From: Firm-08 sp045546995
Lineage (GTDB): Bacteria; Bacillota; Clostridia; Oscillospirales; QAKW01
NCBI GenBank assembly: GCA_045546995.1
Contig: JAZQDW010000017.1
Span: forward strand, 1 to 5,304
DNA: 5,304 bases
Direction: 5' to 3'
Shown here: piece by piece, positions 1 through 5,225 of the stretch
How the letters are laid out: each line of letters begins with the position of its first letter
Numbering within the stretch: the stretch's first letter is position 1
Translations under genes and position numbers: made by a program
The notes under the pieces: model-generated
Told to the model about the DNA's origin: nothing
Databases searched by the model: none
Seen by the model: only the letters and a program-made list of their open reading frames with translations

Positions 1-1
1 C

Positions 2-133
2 CCCACTCCTCCAACGTCGGAGGACCCCGACACCCCCGTTTCCAACACCCCCGAAAAGGAGGAAGAACCCCTCCCTCCTGCTCCGCCCGTCACAGACAGC
101 GAGGGCTATAACACCACTATTGTAAAACCTTAA
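2..133 (+). CDS. C-terminal tail of a proline- and acid-rich protein (5' partial)
   Basis: Only the last 43 codons lie in the window, ending in TAA at 131-133; the gene starts upstream of the left edge. The visible residues are low-complexity, with Pro, Thr, Ser, Glu and Asp dominating (for example SEDPDTP and EKEEEPLPPAPP), followed by a short end, GYNTTIVKP. Such tails are usually disordered linkers or wall-spanning segments, but no sorting signal, membrane segment or catalytic motif is visible, so no function can be assigned. The frame is supported by absence of internal stops and by the stop codon overlapping the ribosome site of the next gene, which implies one operon with the peptide and kinase genes that follow. 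It could be a surface or secreted protein, or a long substrate-like protein of the same locus. The frame is well supported; the identity is unknown. Confidence 0.6.
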   Translation, partial: PTPPTSEDPDTPVSNTPEKEEEPLPPAPPVTDSEGYNTTIVKP

Positions 134-138
134 AGGAG
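133..138 (+). promoter_or_regulatory. Ribosome binding site that points to an AUU start
   Basis: AAGGAG sits right after, and overlapping, the stop codon of the upstream gene. There is no ATG, GTG or TTG in the downstream frame at a usable distance. The codon 9 nt downstream is ATT at 148-150, which occupies the position where the peptide's initiator methionine would be expected. The CTG at 139-141 is in the same frame but directly abuts the site, and is too close. Confidence 0.6.
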
Positions 139-147
139 CTGATCCCC

Positions 148-264
148 ATTAAACAATCATACGAGCCGCCGGAGTTTATCGTCCTGACCATCGTGGGCGA
201 CAGCGGCATAGAAACCTCATCGGAGCACGACAACGGTTACGTAGATTCCGATGATTTGGAATGA
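148..264 (+). CDS. Small acidic YxxP peptide, candidate RiPP-type precursor (AUU start)
   Basis: This 38-codon open frame begins with ATT and ends in TGA at 262-264. With the start read as Met the peptide opens MKQSYEPPEF, continues with a short hydrophobic stretch (IVLTIV), and ends in an acidic Ser/Asp-rich half (SSEHDNGYVDSDDLE). Seen directly: a good ribosome site 9 nt upstream, an ATGA stop/start overlap with the kinase gene, and a Y5-x2-P8-x-F10 pattern followed by G17-x5-T23. Known for the family: lasso precursor leaders carry YxxPxL and Gx5T before the core, and paeninodin-type precursors sit next to an HPrK-like kinase that phosphorylates a serine. Inferred: this is a leader plus acidic core that the next gene product modifies, Ser34 in DSDD being one candidate site. 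Doubts are the non-canonical start, the G shifted three residues from the lasso pattern, and no other biosynthetic genes in view. If ATT is a mutated ATG, the gene may be poorly expressed. Confidence 0.5.
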   Translation: MKQSYEPPEFIVLTIVGDSGIETSSEHDNGYVDSDDLE

Positions 265-923
265 CTGTGGGCGCCTATAACCTTGGCGGCATCCCGCTGG
301 AAATCTTACCGCAAGCGCCTGCCACCGCCCACCTGCTGGCCCCCTTTGCAACTGAATTACCCCCCGTGGCCACCCTCCCCGTCCCGCCGACGGAGCAAAA
401 AGAGATCACCGCGCTGTTTTACAGCCTGTGTGAGCTGATGCTCACCCGCTTTGATCGGCTGTATCTCCACGGCGCCGCCCTGCAATACGACGGCAAGGCC
501 TATCTGTTCACCGCCCCCTCCGGCGTAGGCAAATCCACCCATCTGCGCCTGTGGCAGCAAACGGTGCCGGAGGCCGCCATCCTCAGCGGAGACAAACCAT
601 TGCTCCACCCCACCCCCAATGGTTGTACTCTTTACAGCACCCCCTGGCAGGGCAAGGAAGGCTGGGGCACCGTGGGGCACGCGCCCCTTGGCGGCATTTT
701 TGTGTTGCAACGCGGAACGGAGGATGCCGTCACACACCTTTCCACCATCGACGCCCTCCCCCATCTGCTGGAGGCTACCTGGCGCCCCACACAGCGCGCC
801 GCCTACGATCAGCTTCTGACACTGCTGGACCTTCTGTTACGGCAGGTACCGATCTACCGGCTCACCGCCACCCCCACCGTCGGAGCGGTTCACGCCGTAA
901 AAACAACCATTGATTCAATATAA
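261..923 (+). CDS. HPr kinase/PEPCK-like small P-loop kinase
   Basis: A 220-residue protein with a clear Walker A loop, APSGVGKST (residues 85-93), preceded by LHGAAL (69-74). In HPr kinase/phosphorylase the order is a conserved HG, a beta strand, then GxSGxGKS and a downstream Asp pair; here SGDKPLL (109-115) occupies the last position with a single Asp. The protein is shorter than full HPrK (about 310 residues) and lacks its separate N-terminal domain, as do HPrK-like kinases in peptide-modification clusters. Role: ATP-dependent phosphoryl transfer in the cytosol; the substrate is not proven, but the peptide encoded immediately upstream is the obvious candidate. The start ATG overlaps the peptide's TGA (ATGA) and has no good ribosome site of its own, suggesting translational coupling. 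Its stop codon runs directly into an intrinsic terminator. It could instead act in sugar or PTS signalling, but the lack of HPr or PTS neighbours argues against that. Confidence 0.78.
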   Translation: MTVGAYNLGGIPLEILPQAPATAHLLAPFATELPPVATLPVPPTEQKEITALFYSLCELMLTRFDRLYLHGAALQYDGKAYLFTAPSGVGKSTHLRLWQQTVPEAAILSGDKPLLHPTPNGCTLYSTPWQGKEGWGTVGHAPLGGIFVLQRGTEDAVTHLSTIDALPHLLEATWRPTQRAAYDQLLTLLDLLLRQVPIYRLTATPTVGAVHAVKTTIDSI

Positions 924-953
924 AAAACGGAGGCACTTTGTGCCTCCGTTTTT
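922..953 (+). terminator. Intrinsic terminator of the peptide/kinase operon
   Basis: A 14-bp perfect stem (923-936 with 940-953), loop TTT, core ACGGAGGCAC/GTGCCTCCGT, with an A tract on the left and a T tract on the right, so it can work in both directions. The A tract includes the last two bases of the kinase TAA. The same 32 nt recurs at 1217-1248. Confidence 0.88.
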
Positions 954-1216
954 CTGACTGTCAAAAAAGTCGTTTCACCACAGAGAAACGACCAAAACAA
1001 AAATTGTTTGTGTCTAACAATAGATACAAATCGTTATCAAAGTATACTGATCACATAAATCTAAAAATAGCGACCCTTGCGCTGCAAGGCTTTTCTCTGT
1101 TTTCCGCCGATGCGCCCTCTACCGTACCTACGTACGCCGACGAGACCGCCTCGACGAAATGCAACTTCCTTTTTTGACACCCAACAGCGTGTCAAAGAGG
1201 ATTCTTTGACACGCTG
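954..1216. other. Hairpin-rich non-coding spacer between convergent operons
   Basis: No convincing gene lies here. Visible structures: GTCGTTTC (969-976) with GAAACGAC (985-992), 8-nt loop; TTTGTGTCT (1007-1015) with AGATACAAA (1022-1030), one G-U pair; the palindrome AGTATACT (1041-1048); CCTTGC-GCT-GCAAGG near 1076-1090; and a strong 14-bp stem at 1185-1216. Transcription from both sides should end at the flanking identical terminators, so this stretch may be silent, or it may be an inserted repeat-type element. Confidence 0.5.
1173..1216. other. Overlapping alternative stems built on TTTGACAC/GTGTCAAA
   Basis: Three arms are present: TTTGACAC (1173-1180), the 14-nt arm at 1185-1198 containing GTGTCAAAG, and its complement at 1203-1216. 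The middle arm can pair with either neighbour; the right-hand stem is 14 bp with a GGAT loop and is much stronger. No T tract follows on either strand, so this is not itself a standard terminator. It abuts the terminator at 1217-1249. Confidence 0.55.
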
Positions 1217-1249
1217 AAAAAACGGAGGCACTTTGTGCCTCCGTTTTTT
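1217..1249 (-). terminator. Intrinsic terminator of the GH39-like/SGNH operon
   Basis: A 15-bp perfect stem (1217-1231 with 1235-1249) with a TTT loop, beginning 11 nt beyond the glycosidase stop codon on the minus strand and followed there by six T. It is identical over 32 nt to the terminator at 922-953 and could also stop plus-strand transcription. Confidence 0.88.
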
Positions 1250-1260
1250 ATCTGTTGTTT

Positions 1261-2589
1261 CTATTCTATGATCATCAATATGCTGCCAAACAGCGGCAGA
1301 TGCATAGCAATCTCTGCCCCGCCGTCAATCTCCAACGTACGGATCAGATCCAGATCTCGCTCCTTGTCCAGTTGATAGATCTGTAGCCGCTTTTTGCCCA
1401 CAAATCCTTCCAGTTTTACGGAAATGCTTTTCTCCGGCGTAGAGTCGTCATCATTAAAATGGGTAAACATCAGTGCCCCTCGGCTGCCGTCGGTGGCGGC
1501 AACAGGATACAGGTCGGCGCCGCCCTCACATTGGACGGCCGTCCCCAGCTGAAACAGCTTGTTAAACATATAAAAAGGATAATACCCCTTCAATTTGTCA
1601 CATACAAAATCGGTGTTGAACATTCCGTTCATTCCACAAGGACGGGCATCGTAGTACATCAGCATATCCATCGGGCCCTTTTGACTCAGCGCCATCACCG
1701 CCGCAATAAAGGCGGCCCCTTTAATATCCTTTTCCCGGCGTAGGGAATACAGCCACTTTTCCCCCGTCCAGCCCTTTACGTAGTTCCATTCGTTGCAGAT
1801 GCTCTCGGTACTCTCCCGTCCGTAACGCCGCAACAGCTCGTCAATCTCATTCGCCCGTTTTTCGATCTTTTCAGGGACTGCGGCATAGCGGTGCCAGGAG
1901 AAAAAGTCCAGGGGCGTTTCGGGTTTTAGGGATTTCATAAATTCTTCTGCCCACTCCATATTCCCCGCCAAAGCAGGCCCCCCGATCTTCAGATGGGGAA
2001 AACTGGCTTTCAGATGGGTGGCAGCGATTTCGTACAGTTCAAAAAATTCCTTGGCCGTGCCGCCCCAATTACGCTTGTGGGTGGCATCGTCGGGATCCAG
2101 ATCCGCCTCGTTCCAGATCTCCCAGTACTCAATGCCCAACTCCATACCGTCGGCCCAGCCCTCGTTGTAGTGGCGGATCACGTGTTCGCAGATCACCGCC
2201 CACTTTTTAAAGTCCTTCGGCGGCAAAGTACCGTATTTTTTGCTCCAATGTTCAATCTTGTTGCCCAGGCGGTAAAATGGCTTGACCCCGGCCGCCGCAT
2301 ACACCCGCATCAGTTCATCGGTAAGCTCAAAATCGTAAGAGGCGGGATCCGTCGGGTCAGCATCAAAGTCGGGAAAGAGTGCCACGATGTCCACACAATG
2401 CTCCCCACCGTAGGTGGCGCAAAAGGAGGCGTCGTGATTGCGTGCATAAGGAATGCCCGCCTCAATAAACGCATCCAGATTGGAGATACGCTGATCCTCC
2501 GCAAACTTGTGAACAGGACCGTTGTTGACGGCATGCATCGGTTTGACGGCACCGAGTACTTTGTTAAAATCAACCGTTAAATTTGCCAT
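1261..2589 (-). CDS. GH39-like (clan GH-A) glycoside hydrolase, probable beta-xylosidase type
   Basis: A 442-residue protein with a TIM-barrel clan GH-A signature. YWEIWNEADL (155-164) fits the acid/base motif with Asn160-Glu161, and ICNEWNY (264-270) supplies the likely nucleophile Glu267; the spacing of about 106 residues fits GH39. The N-terminal KPMHAVNNGP and the GH-A style SWHRYA (231-236) also fit. The C-terminal ~80 residues look like a beta-rich accessory domain. Known family activities are beta-xylosidase and alpha-L-iduronidase; the exact substrate cannot be read here. There is no signal peptide, so it should act in the cytosol on imported oligosaccharides. The start at 2589 is chosen because GGAGG lies 6 nt upstream; an in-frame ATG 11 codons earlier (2622) lacks such a site and would place the ribosome site inside the gene. 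The first 20 bp overlap the end of the SGNH hydrolase gene, implying co-transcription and coupling. Confidence 0.82.
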   Translation of the reverse strand: MANLTVDFNKVLGAVKPMHAVNNGPVHKFAEDQRISNLDAFIEAGIPYARNHDASFCATYGGEHCVDIVALFPDFDADPTDPASYDFELTDELMRVYAAAGVKPFYRLGNKIEHWSKKYGTLPPKDFKKWAVICEHVIRHYNEGWADGMELGIEYWEIWNEADLDPDDATHKRNWGGTAKEFFELYEIAATHLKASFPHLKIGGPALAGNMEWAEEFMKSLKPETPLDFFSWHRYAAVPEKIEKRANEIDELLRRYGRESTESICNEWNYVKGWTGEKWLYSLRREKDIKGAAFIAAVMALSQKGPMDMLMYYDARPCGMNGMFNTDFVCDKLKGYYPFYMFNKLFQLGTAVQCEGGADLYPVAATDGSRGALMFTHFNDDDSTPEKSISVKLEGFVGKKRLQIYQLDKERDLDLIRTLEIDGGAEIAMHLPLFGSILMIIE

Positions 2590-3469
2590 TTGTAACCTCC
2601 GTTGTAAGTAACAACATTTCATCTTTTACTTGTTTTTGTATTGGTTTATATAGTAAATATTGCTTTGCATAATACTTAAATATTTCGGGCGCGTCGGGGG
2701 TGTTTTCCAAATACGCCCGCACTTTTTCACTTCCCCGCTCACAGTCCAAGGTAAAGTCGTGCAACAGTAAATACTCCGCCGCATAGATATCGCGCAGGCG
2801 CTTAACAGCGGTGCGCCACGCACTCATCTCGGGCGGAAGCGGAGCAAACGGCCCGATCTTTTCTCCCTGAAACGCCAAAAAGCACTTTGCCATGTGGAAC
2901 TGCCCCAAATCATTGGGATGCACACGGTCGTCACTAAAGATAATCTCCCGCCGCACCACCTCGGCAAGATAGCGATTGTAGTCGCACACTGCTATACCGT
3001 TTTGTTGTCCATATTCTCTTATAAACTCCGCATACCCTTGCAACAGCATGCTTCCACCCTGTAAAGCAGGTATGCTTGACACCGAAAATTCATCGTACGG
3101 CGGAGGGGTGCACAAAATCACCTCTACGCCTGCCTCACGCAATCGGCGACACATCGCCGAAACGTTACTTTGATACGCCTCAAACGCCGCCGACAGTCTG
3201 GCCTCTCGCTCCGCGCTACACTCTTTGGCAAGCAATGTGTATTTGGAATCATTGACCCCAAGCGTGATGACCGCGTGCGTCGGCTGATAGGACAACGTAT
3301 CCTCCAAAAGAGCAATATGCTCCCCTGCCGTCGCGCCCGAGATACCGCAGTTGAAGACCCGAACTCCTCTTTGACGATAAAACTCAAAAATAAAACTTAC
3401 GTATCCGTTATTATGCGTGATGCTGTCCCCGATGAAACACACCCGCGCACCTTTTGGAAAAACGCCCAT
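2570..3469 (-). CDS. SGNH/GDSL-family hydrolase (probable carbohydrate deacylase)
   Basis: A 299-residue protein with all SGNH blocks: IGDSIT (13-18, nucleophile Ser16), the block II glycine in NCGISG (40-45), GVND (71-74, oxyanion Asn73), and DRVHP (181-185, giving Asp181 and His184 of the triad). About 90 extra residues follow block V and are mostly alpha-helical in character, with no recognised domain. There is no signal peptide, so a cytosolic esterase is expected. Placed directly before a GH39-like glycosidase with a 20-bp overlap, it most likely removes acetyl or similar esters from oligosaccharides, an inference from context. Start: the ATG at 3469 has AAGAGG 9 nt upstream and follows a good promoter. 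A possible TTG start at 3526 is rejected because it coincides with the -35 box. The substrate is not determined; a lipase or thioesterase-like role cannot be excluded. Confidence 0.84.
   Translation of the reverse strand: MGVFPKGARVCFIGDSITHNNGYVSFIFEFYRQRGVRVFNCGISGATAGEHIALLEDTLSYQPTHAVITLGVNDSKYTLLAKECSAEREARLSAAFEAYQSNVSAMCRRLREAGVEVILCTPPPYDEFSVSSIPALQGGSMLLQGYAEFIREYGQQNGIAVCDYNRYLAEVVRREIIFSDDRVHPNDLGQFHMAKCFLAFQGEKIGPFAPLPPEMSAWRTAVKRLRDIYAAEYLLLHDFTLDCERGSEKVRAYLENTPDAPEIFKYYAKQYLLYKPIQKQVKDEMLLLTTEVTNGKFNG
2596..2601 (-). promoter_or_regulatory. Ribosome binding site fixing the GH39-like start
   Basis: CGGAGG on the minus strand, 6 nt before the ATG at 2589. It lies within the 3' end of the upstream SGNH gene and decides for the shorter 442-residue form. 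Confidence 0.8.
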
Positions 3470-3497
3470 ATTAATATACCTCTTACTTTCTACCGTG

Positions 3498-3526
3498 ATT
3501 GTATCATACCGTTTTTTTAATTTCAA
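3498..3526 (-). promoter_or_regulatory. Sigma-A-type promoter of the SGNH/GH39-like operon
   Basis: On the minus strand TTGAAA (3526-3521), a 17-bp spacer and TACAAT (3503-3498). Transcription would begin near 3491, leaving a leader of about 22 nt with the ribosome site. No operator palindrome is obvious. Confidence 0.72.
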
Positions 3527-3557
3527 TACCTTTTAAAAAAGCGTCAATTCCTGACAT

Positions 3558-3583
3558 AAAAAAGCCCCTAATAACACAAGGGG
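3558..3583 (-). terminator. Weak terminator-like hairpin inside the REP-like region
   Basis: On the minus strand CCCCT, a 9-nt loop, AGGGG, then C and six T. The stem is only 5 bp and shares bases with the larger palindrome at 3573-3651, so it may be a side effect of that element. It would insulate the operon promoter at 3498-3526 from upstream minus-strand transcription. Confidence 0.35.
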
Positions 3584-3651
3584 ACGGTTCTGTTGTGCTG
3601 TTGATATTGTGAGAAAATTCCGATAACACGAGAGAACCGTCCCTCTGTGTT
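3573..3651. repeat. REP-like imperfect palindrome
   Basis: The perfect arms GGGACGGTTCT (3581-3591) and AGAACCGTCCC (3633-3643) are separated by 41 nt. They are extended outward, after a short mismatch, by AACACA (3573-3578) and TGTGTT (3646-3651). Intergenic palindromes with a GGGACGGTTCT-type core are, as I recall, dispersed in many Firmicutes and resemble REP elements mobilised by IS200-like (RAYT) transposases; that link is inference. No transposase gene is in the window. Confidence 0.6.
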
Positions 3652-3690
3652 CGTGTGTTCGCGTCCCTCTGTGTTCGTCCCTCTGTGTTC
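3639..3690. repeat. Three copies of a 14-bp direct repeat
   Basis: GTCCCTCTGTGTTC occurs at 3639-3652, 3663-3676 and 3677-3690. The last two are exactly adjacent; the first is separated by GTGTGTTCGC, itself partly repeat-like. The first copy is the right end of the palindrome at 3573-3651, so the array looks like slippage or tandem growth of one palindrome arm. Confidence 0.85.
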
Positions 3691-3701
3691 CCAGAACAAA
3701 G

Positions 3702-3738
3702 AAAAATCCTCATACACCATCGGTGTATGAGGATTTTT
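3702..3738 (-). terminator. Intrinsic terminator of the gene at 3763-4716
   Basis: A perfect 17-bp stem (3702-3718 with 3722-3738), loop ATC, core TCCTCATACACC/GGTGTATGAGGA, with A and T tracts on the two sides. It begins about 24 nt beyond the stop codon of the minus-strand gene and is symmetric enough to act in both directions. Confidence 0.88.
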
Positions 3739-3762
3739 TGGCACGTCGCACCGAAAAAGATA

Positions 3763-4716
3763 TCACTTGTCAAGTTGATATAAATAATCGTTATACGTGT
3801 AATAATCTTTACTTTGCGGACAGTATTCATCGCAATTATCCGCAACACTTTTTACTTTTTCATATATCTTATATGCTTCGCTGTTATCAAATAAATTGCA
3901 CATATCTTCTTTTGAATTAACAGTTAAACCTTTTGTGCAAAAAAGTTCACCCGGCTCATTTCCGTAAGGACACATATTCCCGTGTCGGCAAGTCATACAG
4001 CATTTGAGCAATACACCGTCAGGCAACTGTTTTTGCACATTAGCGAAAGCATCTTCCCATAAATATTCTTTACCTCGTCCCCAAAGCTGTTCGCCGTTAT
4101 ATTGTACGCCAACAGTGACAGTTGGCCCCTTTTCAAGATTGCCTTGATAATATGTATCTTCTTCGTGATATATAATGTGTATTTTTGTTTCTTCCTCACC
4201 CTCAGGGGTAATCAGATATCCATTATAGATATACTGTTTATGCAATTCGTACCATGCTTTTTTGCAATATTCATCCCATTCGACAAAAACTTCATCAAAA
4301 GCAAATGTTACAAAAAAACAAGTTTGAGCGCAGGTGCTTAATTCTATATAGGTTTTGTTTCCTTTCTTACAGATATCAACGCAGTTTATAGTAATACCAT
4401 TCTTAATTTCATTCAAAAAATGATTTTCGGCTTCTTTTCCACTATAAATTATTTGAGGCTCGTTCGTGTACCAATTTCCGTCATCATCCACCTGATATGC
4501 TCGCATTGGCTCAAAGGAAACAACATCAAATCCGATAAAAACAAATTCGGCAAGGTCAATTTCCATATCGCAGTCATGCGGATTTTGAGCCGCATTTTCA
4601 TGTATATTAAGGTGCTTTGCTGAGAGAACAAGCTCATTTTTCTCAAAACTTATAAAAGAAAACACAGCATCATGAAATTCAAACAAATCAAGTTCATTTT
4701 CAACACGATATTTCAT
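3763..4716 (-). CDS. Uncharacterised protein with a cysteine-rich C-terminal part
   Basis: A 317-residue soluble, acidic protein with no signal peptide or membrane segment. The N-terminal part has an alternating hydrophobic, beta-like pattern with a FEFHDA motif (12-17) and DMEIDLAEF (50-58). The middle holds FVEWDEYCKKAWYELHKQY (144-162). The C-terminal third has clustered cysteines (239, 240, 243, 249, 260, 273) around CCMTCRHGNMCPYG (239-252), a spacing that could bind zinc or form a small knuckle. I do not recognise a named domain; it resembles lone uncharacterised proteins of Clostridia, and an immunity-type or metal-binding role is only a guess. It is monocistronic, with its own promoter (4750-4778), ribosome site GGGAG 7 nt before the ATG, and terminator. 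Its AT-rich composition differs from the genes to the left, and it is flanked by repeat elements, which suggests later acquisition. Confidence 0.75.
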   Translation of the reverse strand: MKYRVENELDLFEFHDAVFSFISFEKNELVLSAKHLNIHENAAQNPHDCDMEIDLAEFVFIGFDVVSFEPMRAYQVDDDGNWYTNEPQIIYSGKEAENHFLNEIKNGITINCVDICKKGNKTYIELSTCAQTCFFVTFAFDEVFVEWDEYCKKAWYELHKQYIYNGYLITPEGEEETKIHIIYHEEDTYYQGNLEKGPTVTVGVQYNGEQLWGRGKEYLWEDAFANVQKQLPDGVLLKCCMTCRHGNMCPYGNEPGELFCTKGLTVNSKEDMCNLFDNSEAYKIYEKVKSVADNCDEYCPQSKDYYTYNDYLYQLDK

Positions 4717-4749
4717 ATTTACTCTCCCTTCCCTTATTTTATCAAATAT

Positions 4750-4778
4750 ATTATATCAAAAATATGTTTCGACTGCAA
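4750..4778 (-). promoter_or_regulatory. Sigma-A-type promoter of the cysteine-rich-protein gene
   Basis: On the minus strand TTGCAG (4778-4773), 17-bp spacer, TATAAT (4755-4750). Transcription would begin near 4743, about 26 nt before the ATG at 4716. This is the best -10 box in the window. Confidence 0.78.
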
Positions 4779-4859
4779 TATGTTTTAGTTCAAGTCCTCG
4801 CCGAAAGCTATTTTGGGCGGAGGATATCTATGAAAATCAACTGTAGTAATTTGTATAGA

Positions 4860-4892
4860 AAAAGTCCGAAACCGTTGTGGTTACGGACTTTT
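4860..4892. terminator. Terminator-like hairpin, both orientations
   Basis: AAAAGTCCG (4860-4868) pairs with CGGACTTTT (4884-4892); after an A/A mismatch AACC pairs with GGTT around the loop GTTGT. There is an A tract on the left and T tract on the right. On the minus strand it lies upstream of the promoter at 4750-4778 and could insulate it. Confidence 0.6.
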
Positions 4893-4986
4893 CTGCCCCG
4901 ATATCTAAATCAGCTCGCATTGTTGGTTGTTTTAGGGCGGACTGCCTCTCTTTGATGATGGCACATAATTTGTAGCCTTGAGCAAC

Positions 4987-5061
4987 GAGCGCCTTGCGGT
5001 GTTCGAAATTTTCGGGCGGTCGGCGGGGCGCCTACCCAAAATTTCGACCGCAGCGGTGCTC
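4987..5061. other. Long hairpin, possible structured RNA or repeat
   Basis: The core TCGAAATTTT/AAAATTTCGA is a perfect 10-bp stem. Outside it, GCGG pairs with CCGC after a 3-nt bulge, and GAGCGCCTT pairs with AGCGGTGCTC with one bulged C and two G-U pairs. The apical ~24 nt are very GC-rich. The conserved pairing around bulges fits a folded RNA or an inverted repeat, but no family is recognised. Confidence 0.5.
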
Positions 5062-5225
5062 CCTTCATCCGCCGCCGTCAGCGCTCGGATCGCTCCCCTT
5101 CGGGAACCCTCGGTCGTTGACATCAAATCTTTTCTGCAAAACAAGAAAAACCTCCGATACCCGAAGGGTTTTCGCTCAAAGGGACAAAAATTGACCAATG
5201 GGTGAAAGCCGGTACGGGACAAGAG

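Noticed and set aside
1041..1048. TATACT as a -10 box in the spacer
   Set aside because: It is a palindrome (AGTATACT) and no -35-like hexamer lies 16-18 bp away on either strand.
938..1177. 79-codon plus-strand open frame
   Set aside because: It starts inside the terminator hairpin, has no ribosome site and crosses several small inverted repeats; the residues show no recognisable pattern.
2590..2622. Eleven-codon N-terminal extension of the GH39-like protein
   Set aside because: The longer form would bury the CGGAGG site at 2596-2601; the ATG at 2589 has ideal spacing and begins at the family-like N-terminus.
3470..3526. TTG-initiated extension of the SGNH hydrolase
   Set aside because: The TTG is part of the -35 box and the -10 box lies within the extension; ATG at 3469 has its own AAGAGG site and starts just before the GDS block.
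3504..3848. 114-codon minus-strand open frame
   Set aside because: It crosses the REP-like palindrome, the tandem repeat and the terminator, and overlaps the real gene at 3763-4716.
4787..4803. TTCAAGTCC resembling a tRNA T-loop
   Set aside because: The flanking bases do not form a T stem, and no acceptor or anticodon arm is found upstream; at most a chance match or an attachment-site remnant.
4830..4955. 41-codon plus-strand frame preceded by GGCGGAGG
   Set aside because: The ribosome-like site and ATG look acceptable, but the site is paired in a stem (4795-4824) and the frame passes through a terminator-like hairpin at 4860-4892.
4932..5222. Open frames on both strands in the right-hand GC-rich region
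   Set aside because: They are antisense to each other, have weak or no ribosome sites, and their length is explained by GC-rich hairpin sequence; no domain pattern is seen.
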